Source of the DNA: Trachythela sp. YZ-2020
Taxonomy: Eukaryota > Cnidaria > Anthozoa > Malacalcyonacea > Clavulariidae
Length of the DNA: 64,000 nt
NCBI GenBank assembly: GCA_016169945.1
Contig: JADLSH010000193.1
Location: 868,001-932,000 of the forward strand
Direction of reading: 5' to 3'
The translations under genes and the position numbers were made by a program. Position 1 is the first letter of the stretch. Each line of letters opens with the position of its first letter. Under the pieces are notes generated by a model that was not told where the DNA came from, made no database searches, and saw only the letters and a program-made list of their open reading frames with translations. Positions 56,801-64,000 of this stretch are shown piece after piece.

Positions 56801-57958
56801 AATTCACAAGGTATCGCTATTTTCGGCAAATGGTCTGTTCGGCAAAATGTCTTTTCTGTAAAAAGTCCGTTCGTCAAATTGTCCGTTCGACAAAATGTCC
56901 GATCGGCAAAATGTCCGTCGGTAAAATATCCGTTCGGCAAAGTGTCTTTCGGCCAAATGTCTTTCGGCAAAGTGTCTTTCGGCAAAATGTCCGGGTACCT
57001 CGCCCATCGTGGGCATAACCCTTATTATTACCAAATATATAAACATGGTGCTTTTCAGGAAACAAAACAATTATTTAAAGCTTGTTTGATATGGAAACAA
57101 GATAATATTGGCAGGCTAACAATTATCACACCCAAAATTTATTGCGATTGATGACTTGTCTGTTTTAGAGGAATTACAGATTACATCACATTCTATACTC
57201 CTAAATGATATTCGTTACGTGCATGATTTTGTATATGGGGCCGGTTGTACGAGGACCGGATAACGCTATTTACCGAACAGCGATTTTTTCAAACGTTCTA
57301 AAACTGGTCAATGGTATAACCTAGATTAAAGTTTAGTACATATATTATATCTACTCACTTGGATTATCCACCAAACCCAGTATTCTAGTTCAACCAAGTG
57401 AAGTGCAAAAAAATCTTTGAAGTTTACCTTATCACAACCCGCACACCCGATAACCTATATATACAGAACTCACGGTTACAGCTCAGCAACTGGCCTCTGT
57501 AGCTCAGTTGGTTAGAGCGCTGCACCGGAATCGCAGGGCCGTGGGTTCAATTCCTGCCAGAGGACCTAGTGTTGCATTTTTCGCAACCGTTCCTGGTTAG
57601 GTCTTAAATTGTATTATATTTACTCACTTGGATTATCCACCAAACCCAGTATTACATAATTATATTTATATTTTATTGTGGGAATGTGGGGTCCATATCC
57701 CTAGTTTTACAGCTTTATACTTTTTAGGCATTATACAGTAATTACAAGGTTGAAATCCGGTGGTGGATATAGCTAGCCGTACTTCGTACAACCGGTCCCT
57801 GGTGAATTGCAAAACACATGCAAGTTACCTGATTTGACTGTTTCAGAGAATACAGCTCGACTTTGTTCTTCCTTTAATAAGGTTAACTTATACTCGTTTG
57901 GTGCAGGAGAACCGTCTGAAGCAGCTTGTACGAGTGGTTCAGAGAGGCGGAAAATCAC
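47746..57958 (-). CDS. GTF2F2: General transcription factor IIF small subunit (RAP30), 5' exons not found
   Basis: Six exons join in phase: 57829-57958, 55148-55195, 54505-54586, 51700-51799, 50004-50147, 47746-47868, giving 209 codons to the TAA. Human RAP30 has 249 residues, so about 50 N-terminal residues, including the start, are missing and probably lie upstream. Recognisable parts: VIFRLSEPL of the dimerisation barrel, CLEGVITQRGDCRA with QYMNLKK, VYKPISQHKQDEEHEKKKK linker, DGKRARADK, the C-terminal winged helix (ELLFKAFERHQYYYLKDLIK, QQPVEHLKEIL) and the nearly invariant WELKPEYRHY. TFIIF binds RNA polymerase II and supports initiation in the nucleus. The winged helix contacts promoter DNA. 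An acidic 16-codon exon adds an insert absent in human. Introns hold many elements. Confidence 0.93.
47955..48098. mobile_element. 144-bp MITE with TACACACGT termini (short form)
   Basis: TACACACGTCAAAATCTCAC at the left and GTTTTTACGTGTGTA at the right. Inside, GATAACAAGTTGTTGAAACA and ACAAGTCTGCTGCAGGTTTG are shared with the 333-bp form at 50383, of which this is an internally deleted version. Confidence 0.75.
48407..48801. mobile_element. 395-bp hAT-type MITE with perfect 8-bp duplication
   Basis: CATAGGCGGATTTTC at the left is mirrored by GAAAATCCGCCTATG at the right. CCCAGGCA flanks both sides (48399-48406 and 48802-48809). The ends contain G/C homopolymer tracts. It lies in the last GTF2F2 intron. 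Confidence 0.85.
49363..49929. mobile_element. hAT-type element with perfect 8-bp duplication
   Basis: CAGAGACTTAGCCAGGGTTC at the left is mirrored by CTCTGGCTAAGCCTCTG at the right. GTTGTGTT flanks both sides (49355-49362 and 49930-49937). It lies 74 bases beyond a GTF2F2 exon and contains a second element at 49438-49630. Confidence 0.85.
49438..49630. mobile_element. 193-bp element nested in the hAT-type element
   Basis: TATAGAGACGACCAGTAGGG with CCACTC is exactly inverted at the right end. No coding frame. The arms begin with TATA, so a TA target is possible. Confidence 0.8.
50004..50147 (-). CDS. GTF2F2: GTF2F2 exon with winged helix, part 1
   Basis: 48 codons in phase 0 at both ends: EEHEKKKKQDGKRARADK, then LFKAFERHQYYYLKDLIKIT and QQPV. 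Donor GTAAGA. Confidence 0.93.
50383..50715. mobile_element. 333-bp MITE with TACACACGT termini (long form)
   Basis: TACACACGTAAAAATCTCAC at the left, GTTTTCACGTGTGTA at the right. The interior is made of irregular ACAAGTTGT/AACAACTTGT units, so it folds in many ways. The sibling is at 47955-48098. Confidence 0.75.
50960..51272. mobile_element. 313-bp element with 10-bp duplication and a THAP-like exon
   Basis: ATAGAAATATTAGACATAGA with ATGCGTACT is mirrored by AGTACGCAT and TCTATGTCTAATATTTCTAT. GGATTAAAGC lies on both sides (50950-50959 and 51273-51282). AAAATGGCGGTTTTCTAAGG occurs twice in the same orientation inside (about 51022 and 51187). Confidence 0.8.
50990..51172 (-). pseudogene. 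THAP-domain-like fragment inside the 313-bp element
   Basis: From an ATG at 51172 the frame reads MPNTCSALGCSSRYRKSGDK, the usual start of a THAP zinc finger (C-x4-C then an RYRKSGDKT segment). After that the match ends; the Trp, Pro and C/H pair of the rest of the domain are not seen. It is a fragment or a first exon. THAP fingers occur in host regulators and in P-element-type transposases, so it may be a remnant of a transposase or a captured host exon. Confidence 0.5.
51700..51799 (-). CDS. GTF2F2: GTF2F2 exon with linker
   Basis: Encodes KSMLSAMAPTRKVQQLQN and VVSNVYKPISQHKQD, equivalent to human LSQQLDKVVTTNYKPVANH. Acceptor TTATATATAG, donor GTATGT. Confidence 0.9.
51869..52111 (-). 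mobile_element. LINE C-terminal relic
   Basis: The frame reads ATGQRTFYYKIVRMWNSLDT, then SQSVHSFKRCLRQK, which matches the end of LINE ORF2 proteins (RVWNSLP ... SLNSFKRNLK pattern). It lies in a GTF2F2 intron on the same strand as the gene, only 70 bases from an exon. Confidence 0.65.
52226..52249 (+). repeat. (TTTAG)5 microsatellite
   Basis: Five TTTAG units. They do not match the animal telomere unit TTAGGG. Confidence 0.7.
52437..52613. repeat. Inverted repeat in a GTF2F2 intron
   Basis: GCCTCGTTCTCGTGATTGAG with ACCTTGCCTTTTCAGC pairs with GCTGCAAAGCCAAGGT, CTCAATCATGAAAGCGAGAC. A MITE is likely; no clear duplication was seen. Confidence 0.6.
52797..52836. repeat. Perfect 17-bp hairpin
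   Basis: CTCTACTAGCAGGATAT and its exact inverse are separated by six bases. Confidence 0.8.
52840..54500. other. GTF2F2 intron, nothing recognised
   Basis: AT-rich. A hydrophobic frame at 53577-53795 lacks a proper start and looks like chance. Two GACCATGGTTGAGT-like blocks near 54250 and 54290 form a local repeat. Confidence 0.35.
54505..54586 (-). CDS. GTF2F2: GTF2F2 exon with LEGVITQRGDC
   Basis: Acceptor TTTGTGTAG at 54587 was chosen over one further upstream because only it continues the phase of the acidic exon. Encodes DEICLEGVITQRGDCRA to QYMNLKK. Donor GTAAGT. Confidence 0.85.
55148..55195 (-). CDS. GTF2F2: GTF2F2 48-nt acidic exon
   Basis: Adds ESDDKAGDKGDEEETR in frame. Acceptor TTTCTTTTTAAAG, donor GTAAGA. 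Its length is a multiple of three and the phase fits both neighbours, so it could be skipped without breaking the frame. Confidence 0.75.
55363..56990. repeat. Inverted repeat with GCCGAAnGACATTTT minisatellite arms
   Basis: The left arm 55363-55547 consists of about a dozen 15-base units of the type GCCGAAAGACATTTT. The arm 56799-56990 is its inverse, unit by unit, with few differences, and ends with the shared AAAATAGCGATAC. Between them are 1.25 kb with a Penelope-like relic. The nearly equal unit order means the two arms derive from one another, not from independent satellite growth. Confidence 0.8.
55690..56440 (-). mobile_element. Penelope-like retroelement C-terminal relic
   Basis: On the minus strand the frame 56431-56030 reads SMSWNGYP-like then VWNRIPYLGTRGKNLVKSC and KTDRCLQKRLSEHATTHS, and a shifted frame continues with LIMEALHIKFNKPRAKY. 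This order (IPYLG segment, then RLSEH and an EALHIK...KP end) fits the RT tail plus GIY-YIG endonuclease of Penelope-like elements, with a frameshift between. Downstream (plus strand 55700-55740) TTTCGACTTTATTTC and AGTCATCTTCAGACAG resemble the conserved terminal motif of the group. Confidence 0.55.
57237..57799. mobile_element. 563-bp element with GGCCGGTTGTACGA termini, carrying a SINE
   Basis: GGGGCCGGTTGTACGAGGAC at the left and TTCGTACAACCGGTCCC at the right. The outer termini match those of 46595-46834. ACTCACTTGGATTATCCACC with AAACCCAGTATT occurs twice inside (about 57354 and 57622), on either side of the SINE. The right end is 29 bases from a GTF2F2 exon. Confidence 0.75.
57491..57606 (+). 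mobile_element. tRNA-like SINE unit
   Basis: GCCTCTGTAGCTCAGTTGG to CCAGAGGA has box A (TAGCTCAGTTGGTTAGAGCG), an anticodon arm and box B (GGTTCAATTCC) at tRNA spacing. Against a working tRNA: position 33 is C instead of T, the anticodon stem and acceptor stem have mismatches. A hairpin TTGCATTTTTCGCAAC and TTCCTGGTTAGGTC follow; this tail is shared with 45808-45870, so it is a SINE and not a tRNA gene. Confidence 0.7.
57829..57958 (-). CDS. GTF2F2: GTF2F2 exon (first one visible)
   Basis: Starts in phase 0 with VIFRLSEPLVQAASDG and ends AVFSETVKS plus one base. Acceptor TTAATTTTCAG, donor GTAACT. It aligns with human EVSFTLNEDLA through LTVFTES. An element begins only 29 bases beyond the donor side. 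Confidence 0.85.
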
Positions 57959-58027
57959 CTGAAAATTAACATACTGTAAACAAGAAGGCAATCAGAGACT
58001 GCATACAAGTATTCATACAAAAAAATA

Positions 58028-58367
58028 TCAGGGGTGGATCCAGCTTGATTTGTTAGGGGGGGTGCTAAGTGGGCGTTGGTCATGAAGCAGGGGGGGTGGC
58101 CGGCAACCGGGGAAGGATGAATCACCACTGAGGACCCCCTACAGGGTCAAGGGGGTTATCTTGTCAGAAAATATTTCGAAAATAAGATTGCCTAGATGGT
58201 CAAAAATGGTTATCAATGGCCCGATGTTATATTTTTGTTTGATAAATGCCCTGTCAAATCCAAAAATTGGATTTGATAAAGGAATTTGTACCCCTCCTGC
58301 ACCCCCCTTGGCCAAGGCTAGAAGAATTTGCACCCCTCCTGCACCCCCCCCAGTAAATCCATCCCTG
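58028..58367. mobile_element. 340-bp hAT-like MITE
   Basis: CAGGGGTGGATCCAG at the left; AAATCCATCCCTG at the right. Both sides are A-rich, so the duplication cannot be read with certainty. CACCCCTCCTGCACCCCCC is repeated near the right end. Confidence 0.6.
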
Positions 58368-59382
58368 CAAAAAATATATAATTATGCACTAATTATGCAA
58401 ATTTGAGTTATTGTGCTTACACACAAACAAGCAAACTCACAGACACAAACCAACCCTCCTGGCAGAGGTAAAAATTGGTTGCACTCCTTTGGATGCACAG
58501 CTTGATATTCTTATTTTCGGACATGATTATGGGATGTCAATAAGAAAATATTCTTATGTAGTCTGTACATTCTTATAGATTGCGGAGTAAAGTATTTCAA
58601 TTTTTGTTCCTAACACCTGTTTGGGTCAGGGAGCAGAAGAGCAATATGGTCTGCCTGAACTCTCGTTCCTGGTTCCCAGTGTCAACTACTGTAGTCTGTC
58701 AAGTTATTTACACCCATAATATAGAAGACCAGGGTACATTACTACTTGTTGCTGCAGCTTTGGTAAGGGGGGGGGGGGGCATCACCAATTTGGTCCATCT
58801 TGCAATAACTCATGAAGATCTATTAGAGGACAGACTCACAAATGGTGTCATGTCAGTGACGTTATATCTTGATTGACGAGCCAATTAAAGCGCACCCAGA
58901 ATCATCACTTTCTCACTACATCTTATAATGTGTCTGTACGGCGAAAGTGTTCTATGAGGTAAGAAAATCCACAAAGCTTTGGTTCTGCTCTAAAGGCTCG
59001 AATGACCAACTCTGGTTGTTTCTGTCCTGCTGCTCATTGATTGACAATGTCTTGTATATAAACGGCAGATTTGCCATGTCTTTCAAACAACTGATCCATG
59101 GAGGCTCATAAGGGAATAGATTGATCCATCCTCTGACTGGTTACCAGAGCACATGACATAACTGCCATGAAGGCTTCCCAGGGCCCATTTTATAATCCAT
59201 GTCGCAAGCGAACTGGAATCTATGTACAGCTGGACGACACTGATCAACTGAGACACATTTGTCTGAATCTAGTTCACTTTATCAAGTAAATGATAAAATT
59301 AACCAGATAAGGGAAAACGTTCACCAGATCACACTAATTCACGCTGAAATGAAAGCTACCACTAACGGTATCAGTCTGATCT

Positions 59383-60258
59383 CGATGAAATTTCGACCTG
59401 GTCCAAAAACAATAATATGAATCTTAACCCGAAAAAGTGTAAGGAAATGATCATCTGTCCATTAAAAAGGTAACCAGAGGTCGCACATCTGATCGTTAAC
59501 AACATCACTCTTGATAAAGTTTCGTCGTACAAAGTGCTTGGGCTAACTCTAATGAATAATTCGAAATGGAACGACCATATAAAGGAGATCGTTACAAAAG
59601 CATCCAAACGTTTACATATCATAAGAGTGCTAAAACGTGCGGGTGTCCCATCGAACGACTTGATACATATTTACTTTGCCCTGATACGGTCGATATTGGA
59701 GTACTGTTGTGTAGTGTGGTCTCATAGTATCCCGGATTACCTTTCCAATAAAATAGAGATGGTCCAAAAACGTGTAATGCGTATTGTATTTCCTGGGCTT
59801 CATTACAGTGAAGCATTGACTGTAGCAAAAAGTTGTCGCCTCGATGAAAGAAGGCTGGAACTGTGCACGAAAGTTTTTAAGAACATTAAGCATCCTGAAT
59901 CACGCCTCCACCATCTGTTACCTCCAACGCGTCAGGAGTGTCACTCGGTTAACCTTCGAAATAATGCTAGTTTATCCCTGCCTAAATGCCGCACTGATGG
60001 GTATAAAAAGAGCTTTTTCCCCGCAATATATTATGTAAATCCAATGCGGATTTTTGAATTTTAAATACTGATAACATTCTCTTATTTATACATAGTCTTA
60101 TCTAATTTTATACATACTACGATTATCGTTTTAGATTTCTATTGACAATTGTTGTAATAAGAATAATTTTTTAATAATTTATTATAATCAATTGTAAACA
60201 TATTGTATTTCACACTATGTGTGCAAGAATATTGTGAATAAACCATTATTATTATTAT
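59383..60258 (+). mobile_element. LINE 3' part with nearly open reverse-transcriptase tail
   Basis: One frame from 59383 to the stop at 60062 is broken only by TAA at 59471. It reads EISTWSKNNNMNLNPKKCKE, LGLTLMNNSKWNDHI, KASKRLHIIRVLKRAGVP, RSILEYCCVVW, and SLPKCRTDGYKKSF. These are standard segments after the catalytic box of CR1-like elements. The 3' UTR ends in an ATT run at 60244-60258. A unit of the degenerate repeat cluster precedes it directly. Confidence 0.85.
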
Positions 60259-60870
60259 CTACTACAAGGACATCATGATTTGCCAGTGAGATTATCTTAC
60301 AAAACCACAACGCAGAATTTGGGTTCTACTTTATTTGAAACCGGAATGACTAACTGTGGTTGCTTCGTTCCTGCTGCTAATTGTTTGGCAAATATCTTGT
60401 ATGTAAAAAGTGAAGATGTCTCAAACAAACTGGTATTTAAGTAGAGCTGCACGACATGGATTAACTGGGAAACATTTTCTGTCATCTGGTTCAAATCGAA
60501 TCAAATAAATGTTACACAATTATATCCAACAGATTCCAGGTATCAGGAGCGTCGTTACTCTTTGGGACCTACTCTACTATAAGATGACGAGGGCTTCTTA
60601 GGGCCCCTCAGTAGATATTCCAGAACTATACAGAGGTGCCCCAAACAACTGGTATCTAAAAATAGCAGGACGACATTGGTAAACTGAAAAACATGTTTTT
60701 CCATCTGGTTAACTTACTAGATAAACAATAAATTAACTAGATGAAGGAAAATGTTCAACAGATCAAACAAAATCAAATTGAAATGAAAGCCCTCATTACA
60801 AGCTCTATTACAACGGCATAATTAATCACAATTTTAACAAAGAAGTAGTGATGTTCCCATTATTCGCTTG

Positions 60871-61173
60871 GTTAAAGTATGATTTTTGGTATGTGCAATA
60901 TTTGGATCATTCTGAGAAGAAATGTAATATATCTTTACTAAAATCCTCACCTCGATCAACTTTTTCACAGTCAAAGTTACCGGATATGATGTCATATTTA
61001 GCATCAAATTAAAAACAAAAGAAACCTAATTTACAATTCACCTAATGGTACCATATCCGGTAACTTTGACAGTGAAAAAGTTGATCAAGATGAGATTTAT
61101 TACTATAAAGATATATTACATTTGTTCTCAGAATGATATAAATATTACACATACCAAAACTTGTGGCTTAACT
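60871..61173. repeat. 303-bp inverted repeat
   Basis: TTTTTGGTATGTGCAATATT, GAAATGTAATATATCTTTA and ATCAACTTTTTCACAGTCAA with AGTTACCGGATATG pair with the right arm (CATATCCGGTAACTTTGAC, TAAAGATATATTACATTTG, CATACCAAAA). The arms are about 115 bases each, the centre about 55. Confidence 0.75.
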
Positions 61174-62279
61174 TTGTGGAACTGACCGGAAACATTATGT
61201 CAGTCTATGTCACTACATAAGACGATGAAAGCTTCTTAGGGCTCTTTAGATATTTCAGTACTACAGGTGTCCCAAACAAACTGGCATCCAAGTGGAGCTA
61301 GACGACACTGATAAACATATTAGGCTAAATCAATTCATCATGCCGTTAGTGATCTAATAAACGCTCCGTATCCAATAGACCCCCAAGGTAAACCAGAATT
61401 CTGTAATAGAGGTTGTTTATTAGATGTAATTAAACCTCAACGCTTGTCATATTATATTATTAGTGTTGAAGCAATATGTGTAATGTAGTATATGAGCTAT
61501 GAACGTTGAAGACTTTTGACTATTAATAAACGCACTAATAGACGCCCTTATCTAATAAACACACACACACTCCTATAAAGTACGATAATTTAATAAATGC
61601 CTAGGGCGTTTACTAGAGCATTTACGGTAATTTCCCAGATTATTATCTACAACGACTACAATTAGTCAGCAGCAAGCTTGGTAATGGAACACTGCTGTGC
61701 GATTCAAGATTCGAACAAAGTTCGGGTTCTGCTCTGATTGTCTCCTCCTGGTGCTCATTTCTTGAAAATATCTTGTGTATAAAAGGTACATCTAGGCTCA
61801 AAGTGGCGATTGGTTACCAGACCACATAACATTATTATTTTAAAGTTAATACTTTTATATTCATGAATATAACTTTGATCACGTTCTTGCGAGTGCTTCA
61901 GACCTTTTTGATATTCCAGTACCACGGAGGTGTCCCAAACAAACTGGCATCTAAGTAGAGCTAGACGACGCTGATAAACTGAGAAACATTTGCCTGAATC
62001 TGGTGGACTTTATCAAAAAAAATAAATTGACCAGATGAAGGAAAACGTTCACCAGATTCAACAAACTCAAGCTGAAGCTAATATCCTCTATATAGTGGAA
62101 GCTAATGGTATATATTATCCGCCTCCAACATTCCAAGCTAGCTATAAGCCTCACTATCTTACTCTGCCACCGCTATCCGCAGAACTTCTATGTAGCCGAT
62201 ATTCCTTCTTGGACAAGCTCTTGTAAGTGTGCGTCGCATTTCAGATATTATAGAGGTGTCCCAAACAAACTGGTATCTA

Positions 62280-62470
62280 TGTACAGCCTGTGAACTATAT
62301 ATACTACATGGAAGGTCATCTATCACCAAACGAAACAAGCAGGGGCCGTGTTTTGTACCCTGAGGGACACCTGAAGATGCAACTAGCCCAAACTCAGAGT
62401 AACAATCGTTACATATTTTAACGTACTGTTTTCGGTTCATTACAAAATCAATCGTCCAGCGTACAATTTA
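62280..62470 (-). mobile_element. LINE reverse transcriptase fragment
   Basis: The minus-strand frame reads NRKQYVKICNDCYSEFGLVA, SSGVPQGTKHGPCLFRLVID and DLPCS, the GVPQG block of LINE reverse transcriptases. Only this block is preserved. Confidence 0.65.
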
Positions 62471-62799
62471 TTTTACTTAGTCCGCCGTTAGGGTAGGTAG
62501 GAAGTAGGGTACGTTGGATCCAATCTTATGCAGCTAAGATACATATGATTATCAATGCATGAGATCCTGTCCCGTCGGCTGCCTGCGCCCATTTGTGAAT
62601 CAGTGAAATAACGGTAAATGCGGTAGATGATTTTGGAATGTCGTCTCCCAAACAAACTAGATGACACAACATTTCCTTCACCCAGTTTTGCTTCATTCAT
62701 TTACTATCTGCAAGCAAATGATAAAGTAAAACAGATGAAAGAAATGGTCATAAGATCAAACAAACTCCACCAAAACGAAAGCTAAAACTTATAAATGAG

Positions 62800-64000
62800 T
62801 TCAGAAAACAGCACAGAACGAGACACTACGATTTAATATGTTGTAAAATTAAAGTGGCTACCAATCAAGGATCAACTTTGATGGCAATACATAAATCTCT
62901 CTATCACCAACATTGGCCTTAAAGGCTTACGATAATTAAGATCAAGCACTCAAGGACTGCTGTTAACTGTACTTCTCTCTTAATTACAGTAACTGTACTT
63001 CTCTCAGCCTTCAAGATCAAGCGTACACATACAGTACATTCTAATCACAATTCTTGCAATAGGAACAAAACTTGAAACATTTCATTCTACTGTGTGCGCA
63101 AGAGTATGAAATAGACCATTATTATATTTCGTATGTGCTGTCTTTGTCCTTTCTGGAATACGTCCTGATGACGATTTGGATGTTTTTGAGCGAAGGCCCT
63201 TAGCAGCGCTCATTAATATTTTTTGTGCTGCAAAGAAAATTCATAGCTTTAAAATGTGACTGCAAAAATGCACCCTAATTTAGATTTTGTGAACAAAATA
63301 TTGTCAAAAAGTCAGAACTTTAAAATGTGCGCCACTCGCACACTTTAATGATGTCTGGCCCTTCGTTACGAGAGTTACTGTACAGTATATAAGGTGAAAT
63401 AAATCTTAGTGATCATTCAATAACTTATTATGCAGCATGACTTCTAAGATTATGTTACATATTATTAGAAATAATTAGCGTGACACAGTTGTGTCAACAT
63501 AAAGTTGACTACTTGCTTTGGTTTGTGGTTTATTGAGATAATAAATAAACATGGTGACTGGTGTTTTCCACAGACCAAAACAAATATAACTATATTATCA
63601 CCATGCAAACAACTTATTAATATATTAATGTTTCATTACCTCCTTTTCTTTTGGATTCCTATATTAACATAAAAAAGTTAATTTGAGATATTCGTTTGCA
63701 TGTTGAATATGACCATGAATTACAGTGAATGAAACTATGATAGCTGATGCCTAATAGAAATTTGAGATTGATTGACAAATAAAATACAATGATAAAACAA
63801 CAGAAATGTTCTCTCTAAAGGACATTTGCAGCAGGTGCGGGCTCGAAATAGCAGCCTGCCAATGGCCAAAAGCAGGCCATATTTGAGAGATGGCAGGGGG
63901 AAAAAATGTTGAACTGCCAAGTCAAAATAAAATGGCATTCGAAATTATATAGGTATGTTTCATTTCATTTGCGACCTCGCCATTTTGGCAGTTCAAGAAT
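62800..64000. other. Right end of window, nothing recognised
   Basis: No supported gene. GAACTGCCAA at 63911 is inverted as TTGGCAGTTC at 63986, perhaps the end of an element continuing beyond the window. The missing N-terminal exon of GTF2F2 was looked for here and not found. Confidence 0.35.

Larger units (their letters stand above)
58926..62790. repeat. Cluster of degenerate repeats sharing a GTCCCAAACAAACTGG motif
   Basis: At least six diverged units (near 58926-59376, 60296-60822, 61196-61345, 61683-62096, 62226-62300, 62636-62790). Shared blocks in order: TTTGGGTTCTRCTYT and CCTGCTGCTCATT; ATATCTTGTATAAA; GTCCCAAACAAACTGGYATC (exact at 61269, 61932, 62258); TAGAGCTAGACGACACTGAT; GAAACATTT...CTGAATCTGGT; GATAAAATTAACCAGATGAAGG with AAAAYGTTCACCAGATC. 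On the plus strand the last block reads NQMKENVHQI, on the minus strand NQMTENVSQL, because it is partly self-complementary. No intact frame links blocks. Origin unknown. Confidence 0.6.

Noticed and set aside
55311..57151. Frames with repeated DTLPKD, FAERHFAE or SVRQNV
   Set aside because: Translations of the 15-base minisatellite; the same peptides appear on both strands at both arms.
57491..57565. Functional tRNA gene
   Set aside because: C at position 33, mismatches in acceptor and anticodon stems, and a conserved non-tRNA tail shared with another locus point to a SINE.

Overview
The window reads as nuclear DNA of a multicellular animal: AT-rich, with intron-split genes and very dense mobile elements. 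Four host genes can be rebuilt exon by exon with consistent splice sites and reading phases, and each resembles a conserved metazoan family. The repeat content (LINE relics with ATT-type tails, a Penelope-like relic, tRNA-derived SINEs, many small inverted-repeat elements) suggests an invertebrate, most likely a cnidarian. That placement is inference. No prokaryotic operon, CRISPR array or rRNA was seen.

Layout. 1-16.0 kb: no recognised host gene, except a possible isolated exon at 3.1 kb. The stretch holds fold-back elements (a 0.67 kb one at 5.6 kb with minisatellite arms, and a 2.2 kb nested one at 6.9-9.2 kb) and decayed retroelements at 11-14 kb. 16.4-20.7 kb: an AQP8-type aquaporin on the minus strand, four coding exons, 274 residues. 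20.7-34.8 kb: intergenic, with a SINE next to a (CAAG)39 array, a broken LINE at 28.9-31.9 kb and another LINE relic at 32.6-33.0 kb. 34.8-41.6 kb: PPP1R11 (protein phosphatase 1 inhibitor-3) on the minus strand, three exons, its first intron filled by a nested inverted-repeat element. 43.3-46.5 kb: DNAJC12-type co-chaperone on the plus strand, three exons. 47.7-58.0 kb and probably beyond the window: GTF2F2 (TFIIF small subunit) on the minus strand; six exons are visible and the N-terminal exon(s) were not found. 58-64 kb: LINE pieces and a cluster of degenerate repeats sharing one motif.

PPP1R11 and DNAJC12 lie head to head about 1.65 kb apart; DNAJC12 and GTF2F2 converge tail to tail about 1.2 kb apart. 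The four genes are unrelated housekeeping functions (water/small-solute channel, phosphatase inhibitor, co-chaperone of aromatic amino acid hydroxylases, general transcription factor) and no shared pathway is implied.

The most unusual content is the non-coding elements: two 68-bp near-perfect palindromes with 9-bp target duplications, the nested fold-back at 6.9-9.2 kb, two inverted repeats whose arms are built of short tandem repeats, a 313-bp element with a perfect 10-bp flanking duplication carrying a THAP-like exon, a hAT-type element enclosing a LINE 3' end, and several element-within-element insertions.
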